64,000 bases of DNA from a virus: IMG/VR virus record IMGVR_UViG_3300007712_000002, positions 1 through 64,000 of that record. One strand, 5' to 3'. The stretch's first letter is position 1. Each line of letters begins with the position of its first letter. The notes beneath the pieces are model-generated. The model worked only from the letters and a program-made list of their open reading frames with translations. It had not been told where the DNA came from and did not search any database. Made by a program: the position numbers and the translations under genes. This document shows, piece after piece, positions 38,211 through 46,971 of this stretch.

Positions 38211-39221
38211 ATGCATTTCTTTGTGGAGTTTATTCGCAACCGAACCGTCGGTTGGCGGCCCAGTAGTTCAGGCTGGGTGACAGGAAACTGTCCTGTTTGT
38301 GTTCGCATGGGTGAACCTCGTCCTGATACAAAACAACGTGGTGGTTTTCAATTCTCTGATAATGAATGGGTTTATCATTGCTTCAATTGTGGTTTTAAGA
38401 CAGGTTGGTCCAAAGGTCATCGCATGAGTAGTGGTGTTCAGACTCTACTCTCGGGCATGGGATTCGATCGCAGCGATATACAACGTCTAAATATCGAATT
38501 GATGCGTGAGGAAGAAACTGCAAATCTACTCAATCCGTTACCAGAAGAAAAACCTGCCTATACACCAGACTGGCCTGAAAGAAGCTTACCTGAAGGCACA
38601 TCACTAATATCAGACATTGCGCCAGTCAAAATGAACAAGAACTTTGAAGCTGGATTGGTTATGCTCAGTGATCGTCATCTTTTACATTGGCACGATTGGG
38701 CATATACTGATGCTGATTTCAAATATCGAAAACGTATCATCCTGCCTTATAGGTATAAAGGAAAGATAGTTGGCCACAATGCAAGATTTATTGGATCGCC
38801 GCCAGCTAATACACCCAAATATATAGTAATCAAGCCACCACATTTTGTTTTTAATCTTGACAGACAAAAGCCCGAACGGAATGCTGTGATTGTGGTGGAA
38901 GGAGATTTTGACGCCATAAGTATCGATGGTGTTGCACTTGGCACTAACAGTGTCAGCAATGAACAAGCTAGCTTGATCAACCAATTGAACAAGAAGACCG
39001 TGCTGTTACCAGATGCTGACAGGTCAGGTAATTCTCTAATTGGCCCTGCAATTGAGCAGGGATGGCATGTGAGCTTTCCAGAATGGATGGAGTTGTATAA
39101 AGATGCAAACCAAGCCTGTGAAAAACTTGGTTCGCCTTTTGTATTAAAAAGCATATTGTCAAGCGCAACAGATAACCCAACCAAGATAAGAGTTTTGGCA
39201 AAAAGATTTCTCAAGGACTAA
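38211..39221 (+). CDS. 61: DNA primase gp61, 336 aa
   Basis: N-terminal zinc finger C-P-V-C (27-30) and C-F-N-C (57-60). A middle domain contains H-A-R-F-I-G, and a Toprim core shows V-V-V-E-G-D-F-D-A-I-S and L-L-P-D-A-D-R-S-G. It makes RNA primers with helicase gp41. T4 gp61 is 342 aa, so length agrees. Predicted transcript starts at or within two bases of the ATG. The helicase gene follows one small gene later. Confidence 0.9.
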   Translation: MHFFVEFIRNRTVGWRPSSSGWVTGNCPVCVRMGEPRPDTKQRGGFQFSDNEWVYHCFNCGFKTGWSKGHRMSSGVQTLLSGMGFDRSDIQRLNIELMREEETANLLNPLPEEKPAYTPDWPERSLPEGTSLISDIAPVKMNKNFEAGLVMLSDRHLLHWHDWAYTDADFKYRKRIILPYRYKGKIVGHNARFIGSPPANTPKYIVIKPPHFVFNLDRQKPERNAVIVVEGDFDAISIDGVALGTNSVSNEQASLINQLNKKTVLLPDADRSGNSLIGPAIEQGWHVSFPEWMELYKDANQACEKLGSPFVLKSILSSATDNPTKIRVLAKRFLKD

Positions 39222-39222
39222 A

Positions 39223-39510
39223 TTGCAGGATATTAGAACATTTGATGAGTGGATTGATGAACCAAGATGGTCCTGGTATTATACTCCATTATGGCGCTGT
39301 CATGCCGTAAGAGTAGAGATACATGAATTAACTTCTACGTCTCGTTTATATCAGTCTGGTGGTTCACTTATGTCAACAAGTCAACTCAGACCCGACCTTA
39401 TAGTATACCACATTTATTTTACACCAGAAGAGTTTGTGATGTGGAAATTAGAATCTAATGCATTGAATTATGACAAAACAAATATAGACCAAGGATATGT
39501 TTACAGTTAA
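39223..39510 (+). CDS. Hypothetical protein, 95 aa
   Basis: TTG start one base after the primase stop, with AAGGACT upstream. Aromatic-rich (W-I-D-E-P-R-W-S-W-Y-Y-T-P-L-W-R). Overlaps the helicase start (TAATG). No family recognised. The gene may instead start at an internal ATG. Confidence 0.45.
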   Translation: MQDIRTFDEWIDEPRWSWYYTPLWRCHAVRVEIHELTSTSRLYQSGGSLMSTSQLRPDLIVYHIYFTPEEFVMWKLESNALNYDKTNIDQGYVYS

Positions 39511-40886
39511 TGGCTGAAGAATACAATACAGAGTTACAAAGACTATACCTAGAATTCCTAGTAAGTGATCACGAATTATTTGTGCGTTGCAATTCAATTC
39601 TGGATGAAAGTTATTTTGACCGCAGCATACGTGATAGTGTTAAATTTCTCCGCGAGTATGCTGATGAATATGGTGCGGTTCCTGAGATCAAACAAATAAG
39701 AGCAAAAACAGGTCTGGAATTACAAGACATTGGCAAAGCTGGCGCAGACCATCGTAATTGGTTCCTAGATGATTTTGAACGATTTTGCCGACACAAAGCC
39801 CTTGAAGCAGCTATCCTGCAATCCACAGACAAGTTAGAACGTAAGGAATATGGTGCAGTTGAGGAATTAATCAAACAGGCAGTCCAAATTGGTCTAGCAA
39901 AAGAACTAGGTACCGACTATTGGGAAAATCCGGCAGAACGACTACAGCGTATCATGGAACGCAAGGGTGGAACCAGCACAGGCTGGTCCACGGTTGATTA
40001 TTACTTATACGGCGGCTTCAATCGTGGAGAGCTCAATATTTTTGCTGGAGGAAGCGGCGCGGGCAAGTCACTCTTCCTTCAAAACCTAGCAATCAATTGG
40101 GTTGAAAAAGGATTCAATGTTGTTTACGTGAGTCTCGAACTCAGCGAAGACTTGTGTGCAATGAGACTTGATAGCATGATTACTGGTTTGCAAACCAAAG
40201 AGCTATTCAAGAACATGGAGGACGTTGCGCTCAAAGTTAGCATGAAGAGCAAGAAGTCAGGCAAGTTGCAAATTGTGCAGTTGCCCAATGGCATCAATGT
40301 CAATGATCTCCGTGCTTATATTAAAGAATATCAGATCCAAAACGACATCCGAGTCGACGCTATCCTAGTTGACTATTTGGATCTTATGATGCCAGCAAAG
40401 GCTAAGGTAAGTGCCGACAACGTGTTTCTCAAGGATAAGCACGTATCAGAAGAATTGCGCAACTTTGCAATGGAAGGTGATTACCTCTTTGCTACGGCAA
40501 GCCAGCTAAACCGTGGTGCTGTTGATGAAGTAGAGTTTGACCACAGCCACATATCAGGTGGATTGAGTAAGATTCAGACAGCAGACAACGTGATTGGTAT
40601 TTTCTCCAGTCGTGCCATGCGCGAGCGTGGACGAGTTCAGATACAGTTTATGAAAACTCGTTCAAGCAGCGGTGTTGGACAAAAGGTTGACTTGGGATTT
40701 GATCTTGATAGTCTTAGAATACGAGATTTGGAAGAAGATGAGGATGATGCTGAAACAGTAACCGGCAATGCTCTTTATGAAAAGCTAGCTAAAAAGCCAA
40801 AAGAAACTGAAGATCGGGTTGATCGAACCGAAAGAGCTATAAACAATGGTGACAAACTAAAGGCCATACTAAAAAGAAGCGAGTGA
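39510..40886 (+). CDS. 41: Replicative DNA helicase gp41 (DnaB-like), 458 aa
   Basis: Walker A F-A-G-G-S-G-A-G-K-S at about 178-187, S-L-E-L-S-E-D (catalytic Glu), Walker B A-I-L-V-D-Y-L-D-L-M, and T-A-S-Q-L-N-R sensor. The H-I-S-G-G-L-S-K-I-Q-T-A-D loop and an arginine finger region at R-S-S-S-G-V-G follow. The N-terminal helical domain interacts with primase and the acidic tail with other factors. Unwinds the fork 5' to 3'. Length near T4 gp41 (475). Confidence 0.95.
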   Translation: MAEEYNTELQRLYLEFLVSDHELFVRCNSILDESYFDRSIRDSVKFLREYADEYGAVPEIKQIRAKTGLELQDIGKAGADHRNWFLDDFERFCRHKALEAAILQSTDKLERKEYGAVEELIKQAVQIGLAKELGTDYWENPAERLQRIMERKGGTSTGWSTVDYYLYGGFNRGELNIFAGGSGAGKSLFLQNLAINWVEKGFNVVYVSLELSEDLCAMRLDSMITGLQTKELFKNMEDVALKVSMKSKKSGKLQIVQLPNGINVNDLRAYIKEYQIQNDIRVDAILVDYLDLMMPAKAKVSADNVFLKDKHVSEELRNFAMEGDYLFATASQLNRGAVDEVEFDHSHISGGLSKIQTADNVIGIFSSRAMRERGRVQIQFMKTRSSSGVGQKVDLGFDLDSLRIRDLEEDEDDAETVTGNALYEKLAKKPKETEDRVDRTERAINNGDKLKAILKRSE

Positions 40887-40888
40887 CG

Positions 40889-40896
40889 GATAAATA
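40889..40896 (+). promoter_or_regulatory. Late promoter (GATAAATA)
   Basis: GATAAATAAT between gp41 and the next gene, 23 bases from its ATG with an AAAAAGGA site. Confidence 0.7.
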
Positions 40897-40918
40897 ATAC
40901 TAGAAAAAGGACCCCGTC

Positions 40919-41191
40919 ATGGTGAAAAAGCGCACTCGCAGTATACTTGAGGAAATCAGTCGTATTGATATCCACAAGGATAAAGAGCACTTTATCGAAT
41001 CCAAGGCCCGTAATGTTATCGCAGGCACTGAAAATCTATTGACTCTTATCAATGAGACATATGATGAAGACACGGCACACGATTTGACCAAAAGACTGCT
41101 AAATGCTATTCGCACACAGGATCCAAAAAAGTTTGAGCGAGGCATAAGGAAGGTCAATGAAAGTCGAAGATATCCTAAGCGGAGGTCATAA
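40919..41191 (+). CDS. Small basic protein, 90 aa
   Basis: Late promoter and AAAAAGGA upstream. Helical and basic (K-K-R-T-R-S-I-L-E-E-I-S-R-I-D). It overlaps the nucleotidyltransferase gene by 35 bases. No named family. Confidence 0.5.
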   Translation: MVKKRTRSILEEISRIDIHKDKEHFIESKARNVIAGTENLLTLINETYDEDTAHDLTKRLLNAIRTQDPKKFERGIRKVNESRRYPKRRS

Positions 41192-42065
41192 ACGACGCAG
41201 CCGTCGTGGACCACGAAAAGGCAGAATTAAAGGCATTGAACTCGCTCCAATCAAGTTGCGTGAAGGCGGTCATATGGATGGAGTTGGTGCTATTCACATT
41301 GATGAGATCAAACCAACACTTCAGAAACTTGAACGTGACTTGGGTATTGATCTTCAAAATAATGTTCTTGGCAGCGTAGGAAAGAAAGAATTTAGCGGCG
41401 ATATTGACGTCGCAATTCATATCAAACCAGAAGATTTTGAAAAATTCAAATCACAAGTAGAAAAGTCGCCTATTGTTGATGACACTGTAAAAGGTCCTCT
41501 TGTGCTTATGAGCCGTGTTCAAATTCAAAACTACGATCCTGAACTCAGCACAGATAAAAAGCGCACAGGATATGTGCAAGTTGATTACATGATGGATGAA
41601 GATCCAGAATGGCTCAAAACGTTTTATCATGCGCCAAGTGAAAAAGAAAGCCGCTATAAAGGAGCTCATCGTAATATTGCAATTGGTGCCCTAAGCCAGT
41701 TTGTTGATCGTGAAGAAGGATCAGAAAAAACTCCTGATGGTCGTCCTGTTGAAGTAGAACGCTATATGTTCTCAAGCACCAAGGGCCTGGTCCGTGTCCG
41801 TCGTCGACTCAAGCCGCGTAAAGATGGCAAGGGCTATACCAAAGCCTGGGAGAATGAAGTAATTGGCGGGCCTTGGAAAACAGGCGATGAGATTGCTGAA
41901 AAATTGGGACTTGGCACAGCAAAAGACCTTAATAGTTTTGAAACAATTTTTTCAGCAATCAAGAAAAATCATCCCCGCCTAGTTAAGCCTTTCGCACAGG
42001 CTATAGCAGCAGACAAGACAATCCAAGATATGGGTGTGCCAGACGAGATCAAAGAGTATCTATGA
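41157..42065 (+). CDS. Pol beta-type nucleotidyltransferase-like protein, 302 aa
   Basis: V-L-G-S-V-G-K-K-E-F-S-G-D-I-D-V-A-I (residues 70-87) is the hG-S-x(9)-D-h-D-h signature of the Pol beta nucleotidyltransferase fold, with a third acidic candidate in Q-V-D-Y-M. A basic leader M-K-V-E-D-I-L-S-G-G-H-K-R-R precedes it. The C-terminal 100 residues are helical. AAGGAAGG ribosome site. The reaction (adding nucleotides to RNA, protein or small molecules) cannot be read. Overlaps the next gene by four bases. Confidence 0.65.
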   Translation: MKVEDILSGGHKRRSRRGPRKGRIKGIELAPIKLREGGHMDGVGAIHIDEIKPTLQKLERDLGIDLQNNVLGSVGKKEFSGDIDVAIHIKPEDFEKFKSQVEKSPIVDDTVKGPLVLMSRVQIQNYDPELSTDKKRTGYVQVDYMMDEDPEWLKTFYHAPSEKESRYKGAHRNIAIGALSQFVDREEGSEKTPDGRPVEVERYMFSSTKGLVRVRRRLKPRKDGKGYTKAWENEVIGGPWKTGDEIAEKLGLGTAKDLNSFETIFSAIKKNHPRLVKPFAQAIAADKTIQDMGVPDEIKEYL

Positions 42066-43165
42066 GAATACGTCACCTAATAGAAGCTGACCGCAAAAAG
42101 ATGGGCAGGGACCTCAATCACATTGAGGACCTTGTTTTCTTCTATGGAAGTGATGGAGCACAAGAGGCCCTAGAAATACTTCAAGATTTGACAGATGATG
42201 ATCGTCATGATCTCAGCATTAAGTGGGATGGCAAGGTTGCGTTGTTTTATGGGCGTGATGAGGATGGTGTGTTCGGAATGGGGACAAAAGGCAATTGGGC
42301 CAAGAACATGCCCATGACAAGCCCAGAGGCAGCCTATGAGTATATTACAACGGCAGGCAAGGGAGAAGACTGGCGGAAAGAAATGGGACAGGATTTCATC
42401 AAGATATTCCCCATGCTTGAAAACAGTGTGCCACAAAACTTCAGTGGATATGTGACTGGCGATTTGATTTTTTCACCAGTGTTAGCACCCAAGAAAAAAA
42501 CACCAGAAGGTATCCAGTTCAAGAGCAATCAGGTTGTTTACACGGTTGATCCTCAGAGTGAACTTGGCAAGCGTGTAGCACAGGCTGAAGTTGGAATGGC
42601 CCTGCACCTTAAATTTGATTCATGGAATAGTTCAAATAAAGCTGTGATCGGACAAGATACAGTAAAACAGTTGAATTCGCCACAAGTATTGGCACTAGGA
42701 CAAACGTATGCACCCAGCGCACCACGTTTGGACGACAGCGTTCTCAAGAAACTCTCCAGTATGATACAAAAGAACAGCCACGCAATTGATAGTTTAATTG
42801 AACGTCGCGCCGGACTGAGCGATATACCAAATATCATATACACATTTAATAATCAAATGACTAGAGCAGGCAAAGCAAACGATGTTTCAACACAAGAGTT
42901 TTTCGAGTGGCTTTCTGGAAGCAAAGTAAGTGCTAACAAACAAGCCAAACTAGCTGCAATAAACGAAGAAAATCCTCGTGCTTTCCCAGCACTTTTTGAG
43001 TTAGTTCGTGCAGTTGCTGATGCAAAGAACAATATCATTGATCAGTTAGAAGCCGCTACGACAGATATTCGAGCATCAACAGACGGACAGGCCGGGGGCG
43101 AAGGCTATGTAAGCCTTAAACACAAAGTAAAATTGGTTCCACGCCATCGTTGGCGACCAAGTTAA
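42062..43165 (+). CDS. Ligase-like nucleotidyltransferase with Alt-type leader, 367 aa
   Basis: Leader M-R-I-R-H-L-I-E-A-D ends in L-I-E. Then L-S-I-K-W-D-G-K-V-A-L-F (51-62) carries K-x-D-G, motif I of ATP-dependent DNA/RNA ligases and capping enzymes. Y-V-T-G-D-L-I-F resembles motif III with D for E. F-K-S-N-Q-V-V-Y may be motif IV. The C-terminal half is helical. Coupled to the Pol beta-type gene before it. Nucleotidyl-transfer role inferred from motifs; activity uncertain. Confidence 0.5.
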   Translation: MRIRHLIEADRKKMGRDLNHIEDLVFFYGSDGAQEALEILQDLTDDDRHDLSIKWDGKVALFYGRDEDGVFGMGTKGNWAKNMPMTSPEAAYEYITTAGKGEDWRKEMGQDFIKIFPMLENSVPQNFSGYVTGDLIFSPVLAPKKKTPEGIQFKSNQVVYTVDPQSELGKRVAQAEVGMALHLKFDSWNSSNKAVIGQDTVKQLNSPQVLALGQTYAPSAPRLDDSVLKKLSSMIQKNSHAIDSLIERRAGLSDIPNIIYTFNNQMTRAGKANDVSTQEFFEWLSGSKVSANKQAKLAAINEENPRAFPALFELVRAVADAKNNIIDQLEAATTDIRASTDGQAGGEGYVSLKHKVKLVPRHRWRPS

Positions 43166-43176
43166 GGAGAAGACAG

Positions 43177-43614
43177 ATGGCAGAAGGCAAAGGACTCGTG
43201 TCATGGCTTAAAGCCAATGCTGGTGCAATACTAATACCACTAGCATCAGGTGCAATTGCATTGGTAGTTTCATATGGTTCATCAATCGAAGAAGAAACGC
43301 GGCTTTATAATCGTGTTAGTCAATTAGAGGCAGCAGTTTCATCTCTTGAGAATCAAGACAATGAATTTGACGAAGATATTGACGATCTAGAAGATTTGGT
43401 TGACGATAAAAGCAGAGCAGTTGAACAGATGGTTATCAGTGAGGGCCGTGATCTTGAACGCAGCATAATTAGATTGGAAGGACGTGTTGAAAATCTTAAT
43501 CGACGCTTGACTTTTCTTGATGGTATTGGTGGTCCAGTCTATGGTCCAACTTATGAAAATTACAGCGTTGACCCATCTAATGACAACATGACACAGCCCT
43601 CAGAAACGGAATAA
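43177..43614 (+). CDS. Membrane-anchored coiled-coil protein, 145 aa
   Basis: ATG 43177 behind AAGGAGAAG; a longer frame overlaps the previous gene. One N-terminal membrane helix (about 14-34), then a heptad coiled coil (L-Y-N-R-V-S-Q-L-E-A-A-V-S-S-L-E-N-Q) with acidic and basic patches. The layout resembles XhlA/spanin-type lysis helpers, but no family is certain. Confidence 0.5.
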   Translation: MAEGKGLVSWLKANAGAILIPLASGAIALVVSYGSSIEEETRLYNRVSQLEAAVSSLENQDNEFDEDIDDLEDLVDDKSRAVEQMVISEGRDLERSIIRLEGRVENLNRRLTFLDGIGGPVYGPTYENYSVDPSNDNMTQPSETE

Positions 43615-43615
43615 A

Positions 43616-44323
43616 ATGGAATTAAAACTTATTACAGAATTTAACGAAAGCACACAGTATAGAAGCAAAAGTGCCTTCCGCCAGACTGATGCTCGCACAG
43701 TCTGTGATCATGCCTTCATGGACATGATTGCTTTGTGGATTCTATACAACGAAAACGAGTTTGCTCCTTGGGCATTGGAATATGCTAGTCGCACAGTTCA
43801 GTTCAATCGCTTTACTAACTATCGCCAAATGGGCACAGACCTTTATCTCAATTTGCATGTGATTACTGAAAAAAGAACAGATCTTCTCGGAATGAATGAC
43901 AAGGATCTAATCATGCTTGACCGCGTCCAACTTGATGTTCCTAATATTGTTCGTTATCTTCGCATGATGTCACAGAACAATATAAACCAAGGAATGGCGA
44001 GAATGACACTGCAAAAACTTGAACATTCCCTGCACATCAATAATTCAAATTATCGCAGTGTGCGTCGTATTGCACAAAATTGGCCCAATCTTGCAACTAA
44101 TCAGAAGCGCATGGTAATCACACGTATGAATTTCTTTTATCAGATGAATGCCCGTCGTTCTGAAGTATTCAAGCAAATTAAATTGCTTGGTAAGAGTCAA
44201 GGCCTAATAGCAAAAGATGCAAATAATCCAGAGATACCCTTTGCTGCTAAAGCAGCGGCCGCCGCCGCTGCTGGCGCTACTGGATATGCAATAGGCCACA
44301 GGATTGGTAAAAGTCTTCTATGA
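43616..44323 (+). CDS. Putative head/virion protein with Alt-type leader, 235 aa
   Basis: Starts M-E-L-K-L-I-T-E-F-N-E, very like T4 Alt's M-E-L-I-T-E-L-F; I-T-E is a prohead-protease-type site. A helical body follows. The C-terminus has an Ala/Gly-rich helix (F-A-A-K-A-A-A-A-A-A-A-G-A-T-G-Y-A-I-G) like a glycine-zipper membrane segment. It could act as a packaged protein that inserts into membranes; this is inference. Confidence 0.5.
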   Translation: MELKLITEFNESTQYRSKSAFRQTDARTVCDHAFMDMIALWILYNENEFAPWALEYASRTVQFNRFTNYRQMGTDLYLNLHVITEKRTDLLGMNDKDLIMLDRVQLDVPNIVRYLRMMSQNNINQGMARMTLQKLEHSLHINNSNYRSVRRIAQNWPNLATNQKRMVITRMNFFYQMNARRSEVFKQIKLLGKSQGLIAKDANNPEIPFAAKAAAAAAAGATGYAIGHRIGKSLL

Positions 44324-44733
44324 CCCAACAAATATTAGCTTTCACTCTGGTTGATATCACAGATAGTGGCACAACCAGAGTCCGAGATAGCAATACAAAA
44401 GAATATCATCAGCAACAAAATCTCAACGTTCTTTTGCAGACCATTGGATTGAGAGCGCAGCCGTTCGATCCAGAGGTTCAAATCCTTGAAAATGAATCAC
44501 TAGATAATATGGGATTTGGGGAATTTTTTGGAATCGACCCACAAAGAGTATGGTCATTGAAATTCCAAGTTGAACATGAAATGGCATGGAGCGATGGCGT
44601 TGATCAATTAGCACTCCTCAAGCAAGATGCAAATGGTGTAGCAATTACTAGTGATCTAGACAACACAGTTGAATTTCCTATAAATGCGTTTGATACCCGG
44701 GATAATGTAAATCTTTATTTTGCAATCAATTAA
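44320..44733 (+). CDS. Hypothetical beta-rich protein, 137 aa
   Basis: Overlaps the upstream stop by four bases. Beta-like, with F-F-G-I-D-P-Q-R-V-W-S-L-K-F-Q-V-E-H-E. Resembles small structural proteins; no family identified. Confidence 0.45.
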   Translation: MTQQILAFTLVDITDSGTTRVRDSNTKEYHQQQNLNVLLQTIGLRAQPFDPEVQILENESLDNMGFGEFFGIDPQRVWSLKFQVEHEMAWSDGVDQLALLKQDANGVAITSDLDNTVEFPINAFDTRDNVNLYFAIN

Positions 44734-44760
44734 CAGGCTACCTAATTTTTTAACAAGCCC

Positions 44761-44768
44761 AATAAATA
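44761..44768 (+). promoter_or_regulatory. Late promoter (AATAAATA)
   Basis: AATAAATATG, 19 bases before the next ATG with TAAGGGAAT between. Confidence 0.65.
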
Positions 44769-44786
44769 TGATTGTAAGGGAATTAG

Positions 44787-45083
44787 ATGACTACACCTTT
44801 TAATAGCGAACTTGAGAAAAAGAATCTCGAAGTACACGTTGACATGGAACGTCAACGGTTTGCAATCCTATCTGAAAAAGTCGAGACGTTGGATGAACGC
44901 ATGGATGCGGTTTTTAGTGAAATCGGTGATTTTCGCAAAGAACACGCAAAAAACATGCAACAGATACGAGAAGAAAATGCCCTTAACTCACAAGGAACAC
45001 ACAAGCTGTTCGTAGGAGCAGCAGCAACAGTAATTGGCGGACTCTTGAGCACTATTGTTGTTCTGTTAATTGCTTTTATATAA
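44787..45083 (+). CDS. Tail-anchored coiled-coil protein, 98 aa
   Basis: Heptad-rich soluble part (F-A-I-L-S-E-K-V-E-T-L-D-E-R-M-D-A-V) followed by one C-terminal membrane helix (about 74-97). Behind a late promoter and before a terminator, so a single-gene late unit. The layout resembles holin/lysis-associated or virion tail-anchored proteins; not assigned. Confidence 0.55.
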   Translation: MTTPFNSELEKKNLEVHVDMERQRFAILSEKVETLDERMDAVFSEIGDFRKEHAKNMQQIREENALNSQGTHKLFVGAAATVIGGLLSTIVVLLIAFI

Positions 45084-45104
45084 AACACTCTTGCATTACA
45101 ACTT

Positions 45105-45132
45105 GCGTCGCCTCTAGGGGCGGCGCCTTTTT
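45105..45132 (+). terminator. Rho-independent terminator
   Basis: Arms GCGTCGCC and GGCGGCGC (one G-T pair), followed by CTTTTT. Confidence 0.8.
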
Positions 45133-45144
45133 ATTAACGGATAG

Positions 45145-45152
45145 CATAAATA
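45145..45152 (+). promoter_or_regulatory. Late promoter (CATAAATA)
   Basis: CATAAATACC directly after the terminator, 17 bases before an ATG with AAAAGGAAAC. Confidence 0.7.
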
Positions 45153-45168
45153 CCCAAAAGGAAACGTT

Positions 45169-45453
45169 ATGAAACTGAATGATATTACGGGAGAGAGTGA
45201 TTCACTAGTCGAGACCAAAATGGTCTGGGCAAAGTCAGGTGGAAAAGTCGCCCGCAAATATCGTTGCACATTTGGAAAACGTAAAGGTCGTGTTGTAAGC
45301 GATCCAAGCCAATGTAGCAAGCCAGTTGACATGAAAAAGCGTTTTACCCTGCGCCGCACCAAAGCGCAAAAAGGTAGTAGAATGACTCGCAAGGCACAAC
45401 GCACCAAACGCACAAATCCAGCGAGCAAGATGGTAAAGGCACTAAACAAATGA
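45169..45453 (+). CDS. Small very basic protein, 94 aa
   Basis: Starts M-K-L-N-D-I-T-G-E-S-D, cargo-leader-like, then K-V-A-R-K-Y-R-C-T-F-G-K-R-K-G-R-V. It has two Cys and about 30 percent Lys/Arg. Similar basic proteins occur among prohead core genes of T4-like phages. DNA or core binding is plausible. Late promoter; overlaps the next gene. Confidence 0.55.
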   Translation: MKLNDITGESDSLVETKMVWAKSGGKVARKYRCTFGKRKGRVVSDPSQCSKPVDMKKRFTLRRTKAQKGSRMTRKAQRTKRTNPASKMVKALNK

Positions 45454-45671
45454 CAGATATTGACAGACTACGCAAACTGAGTGGTATTTCAGAAGATAAT
45501 GACAATTCGACGCTAGAAAAAATCCAAAAAGGTATTAGTAACTACGTTCGTCAGGAAAATGATCATCATTGGCCTTTTGGTTTTGAGCGCGAGTTGGCTG
45601 AATTTATTCAAGCTGAGTTGGAAAAAGATGAGACAGTTGATAATATGCCACAATGGGGAGAACGCACATGA
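45450..45671 (+). CDS. Small protein with MDINR-type leader, 73 aa
   Basis: Starts M-T-D-I-D-R-L-R-K-L-S-G-I-S-E-D: shared leader plus I-S-E. The remaining 57 residues are acidic with an Y-V-R-Q-E-N-D-H-H-W-P-F segment. Predicted capsid-targeted; function unknown. Confidence 0.6.
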   Translation: MTDIDRLRKLSGISEDNDNSTLEKIQKGISNYVRQENDHHWPFGFERELAEFIQAELEKDETVDNMPQWGERT

Positions 45672-46747
45672 AACTTCTTGAAGCAATCGAAAGCACTTCA
45701 GTAAAAGATGCTATTCAAAAGATGGTAACTGATATGTTCAATGATGAGTTGGACGATAATCGTCTTGATCAAATTATTGATGGTCTTAGCCTTAGCGATC
45801 TACTTGCCCTTGACCAGGCCTATCAAGATGGCGACAAAGAAACAATTAGCAAAATACTTGGACCTTTTCCAAAATTGGAATACAGCATGGGCGCAGGCCG
45901 CCAATCCAGCAGCGCAGCAAGCAACCGTCCAGCACCAAGAACCGCAGGCGGCCAGCAAGCAAGCAAAAAACCAGGGACGCAAAAAACAGTAAACACCAAC
46001 CGTAACTATAGCAGCGGTGTCCAAAACGCTGTTACCACAAAGAATGTTGATGGTGAAAATGGAGACGATCCTGAAGCAATGGTTAAAGATGATGAACCAG
46101 TTGAAGAAACCAACAGTGGTTCATTCAATGACGAGCGATTCAATTCACATGAAGTTATCCGCGCCCTTGAAGGAATTGCAAGTGATGAAGAAGGCGATGA
46201 TCCTGTGTTTTCATCAGGACTACAACAGCTAGCCAATCGCATTAATCAAAGCTATCCTGATAGTGTTACTATCGCAGAAATCGTTAACATGCTACAGGAA
46301 CCACAGCTAAGTTCTATTGATAAAGATGACGTCTTTTATGCCTTGCAAGCTAGTGGAATTATGGATATACAGATGGAAGCAAGCGTCGGCGCGCCTGACT
46401 ATAATCCAGCAGCAGGTCGCCATAACCAATTCCAAAATAGTGACGACGTGATTGTCACAAGTGGTGAATGGGAAGGTAAGACTGGCATGGTTCAATCAGT
46501 GCGCCCTAATAGTGTCACCGTTCGTCTCTATAACCACGATTTCTTAATGGACTTTGAGCCAGATGAGATCGAACACAATGACTATGCAGATAGCGATCAA
46601 GAAGAAGACAACATGCGTTTGAGTATGGGCGACGACGAATATGATCGTATACATGGCGACTTGGGTTACAAAGATGAGTCAGTAACCGAAAATGTTGATG
46701 TCGTCGACATGGTTAAATGGCTCAAGCGTAGAGCAGGGATTGAATAA
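45668..46747 (+). CDS. Putative internal head protein with KOW-like segment, 359 aa
   Basis: ATG 45668 (M-K-L-L-E-A-I-E-S) behind GGGGAG is preferred over 45653. The leader ends A-I-E. The middle is Ala/Gln/Asn-rich low complexity and then acidic. A KOW-like stretch (D-D-V-I-V-T-S-G-E-W-E-G-K-T-G-M-V-Q-S-V) lies in the last third; KOW domains bind RNA or ribosomal proteins. Likely a head-associated or injected protein, by analogy of the leader. Confidence 0.55.
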   Translation: MKLLEAIESTSVKDAIQKMVTDMFNDELDDNRLDQIIDGLSLSDLLALDQAYQDGDKETISKILGPFPKLEYSMGAGRQSSSAASNRPAPRTAGGQQASKKPGTQKTVNTNRNYSSGVQNAVTTKNVDGENGDDPEAMVKDDEPVEETNSGSFNDERFNSHEVIRALEGIASDEEGDDPVFSSGLQQLANRINQSYPDSVTIAEIVNMLQEPQLSSIDKDDVFYALQASGIMDIQMEASVGAPDYNPAAGRHNQFQNSDDVIVTSGEWEGKTGMVQSVRPNSVTVRLYNHDFLMDFEPDEIEHNDYADSDQEEDNMRLSMGDDEYDRIHGDLGYKDESVTENVDVVDMVKWLKRRAGIE

Positions 46748-46971
46748 TGCGCAGTATTGTAACAAAAGGTGGTATTCCTACTTTTGTTTCCAAACATGAG
46801 TATACCTTTATTGAAGAAAACTTTGAACATGGAGACATGATTTATAAGAATGAACTTAACGAGCACGAAGCAGAAATTGCTAGAGTGCTAACTACTAGAG
46901 GAATACTACAGCGTTTTAGTGATGCTGATAAAGGCATTTACTACACGCAAAATATCAATCGAGGAATTTAA
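46747..46971 (+). CDS. Hypothetical protein, 74 aa
   Basis: Overlaps the upstream stop (TAATG). Compact, with E-H-E-A-E-I-A-R-V-L-T-T-R-G-I-L-Q-R-F helix-turn-like segment that could be a winged helix, but this is weak. Function unknown. Confidence 0.5.
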   Translation: MRSIVTKGGIPTFVSKHEYTFIEENFEHGDMIYKNELNEHEAEIARVLTTRGILQRFSDADKGIYYTQNINRGI

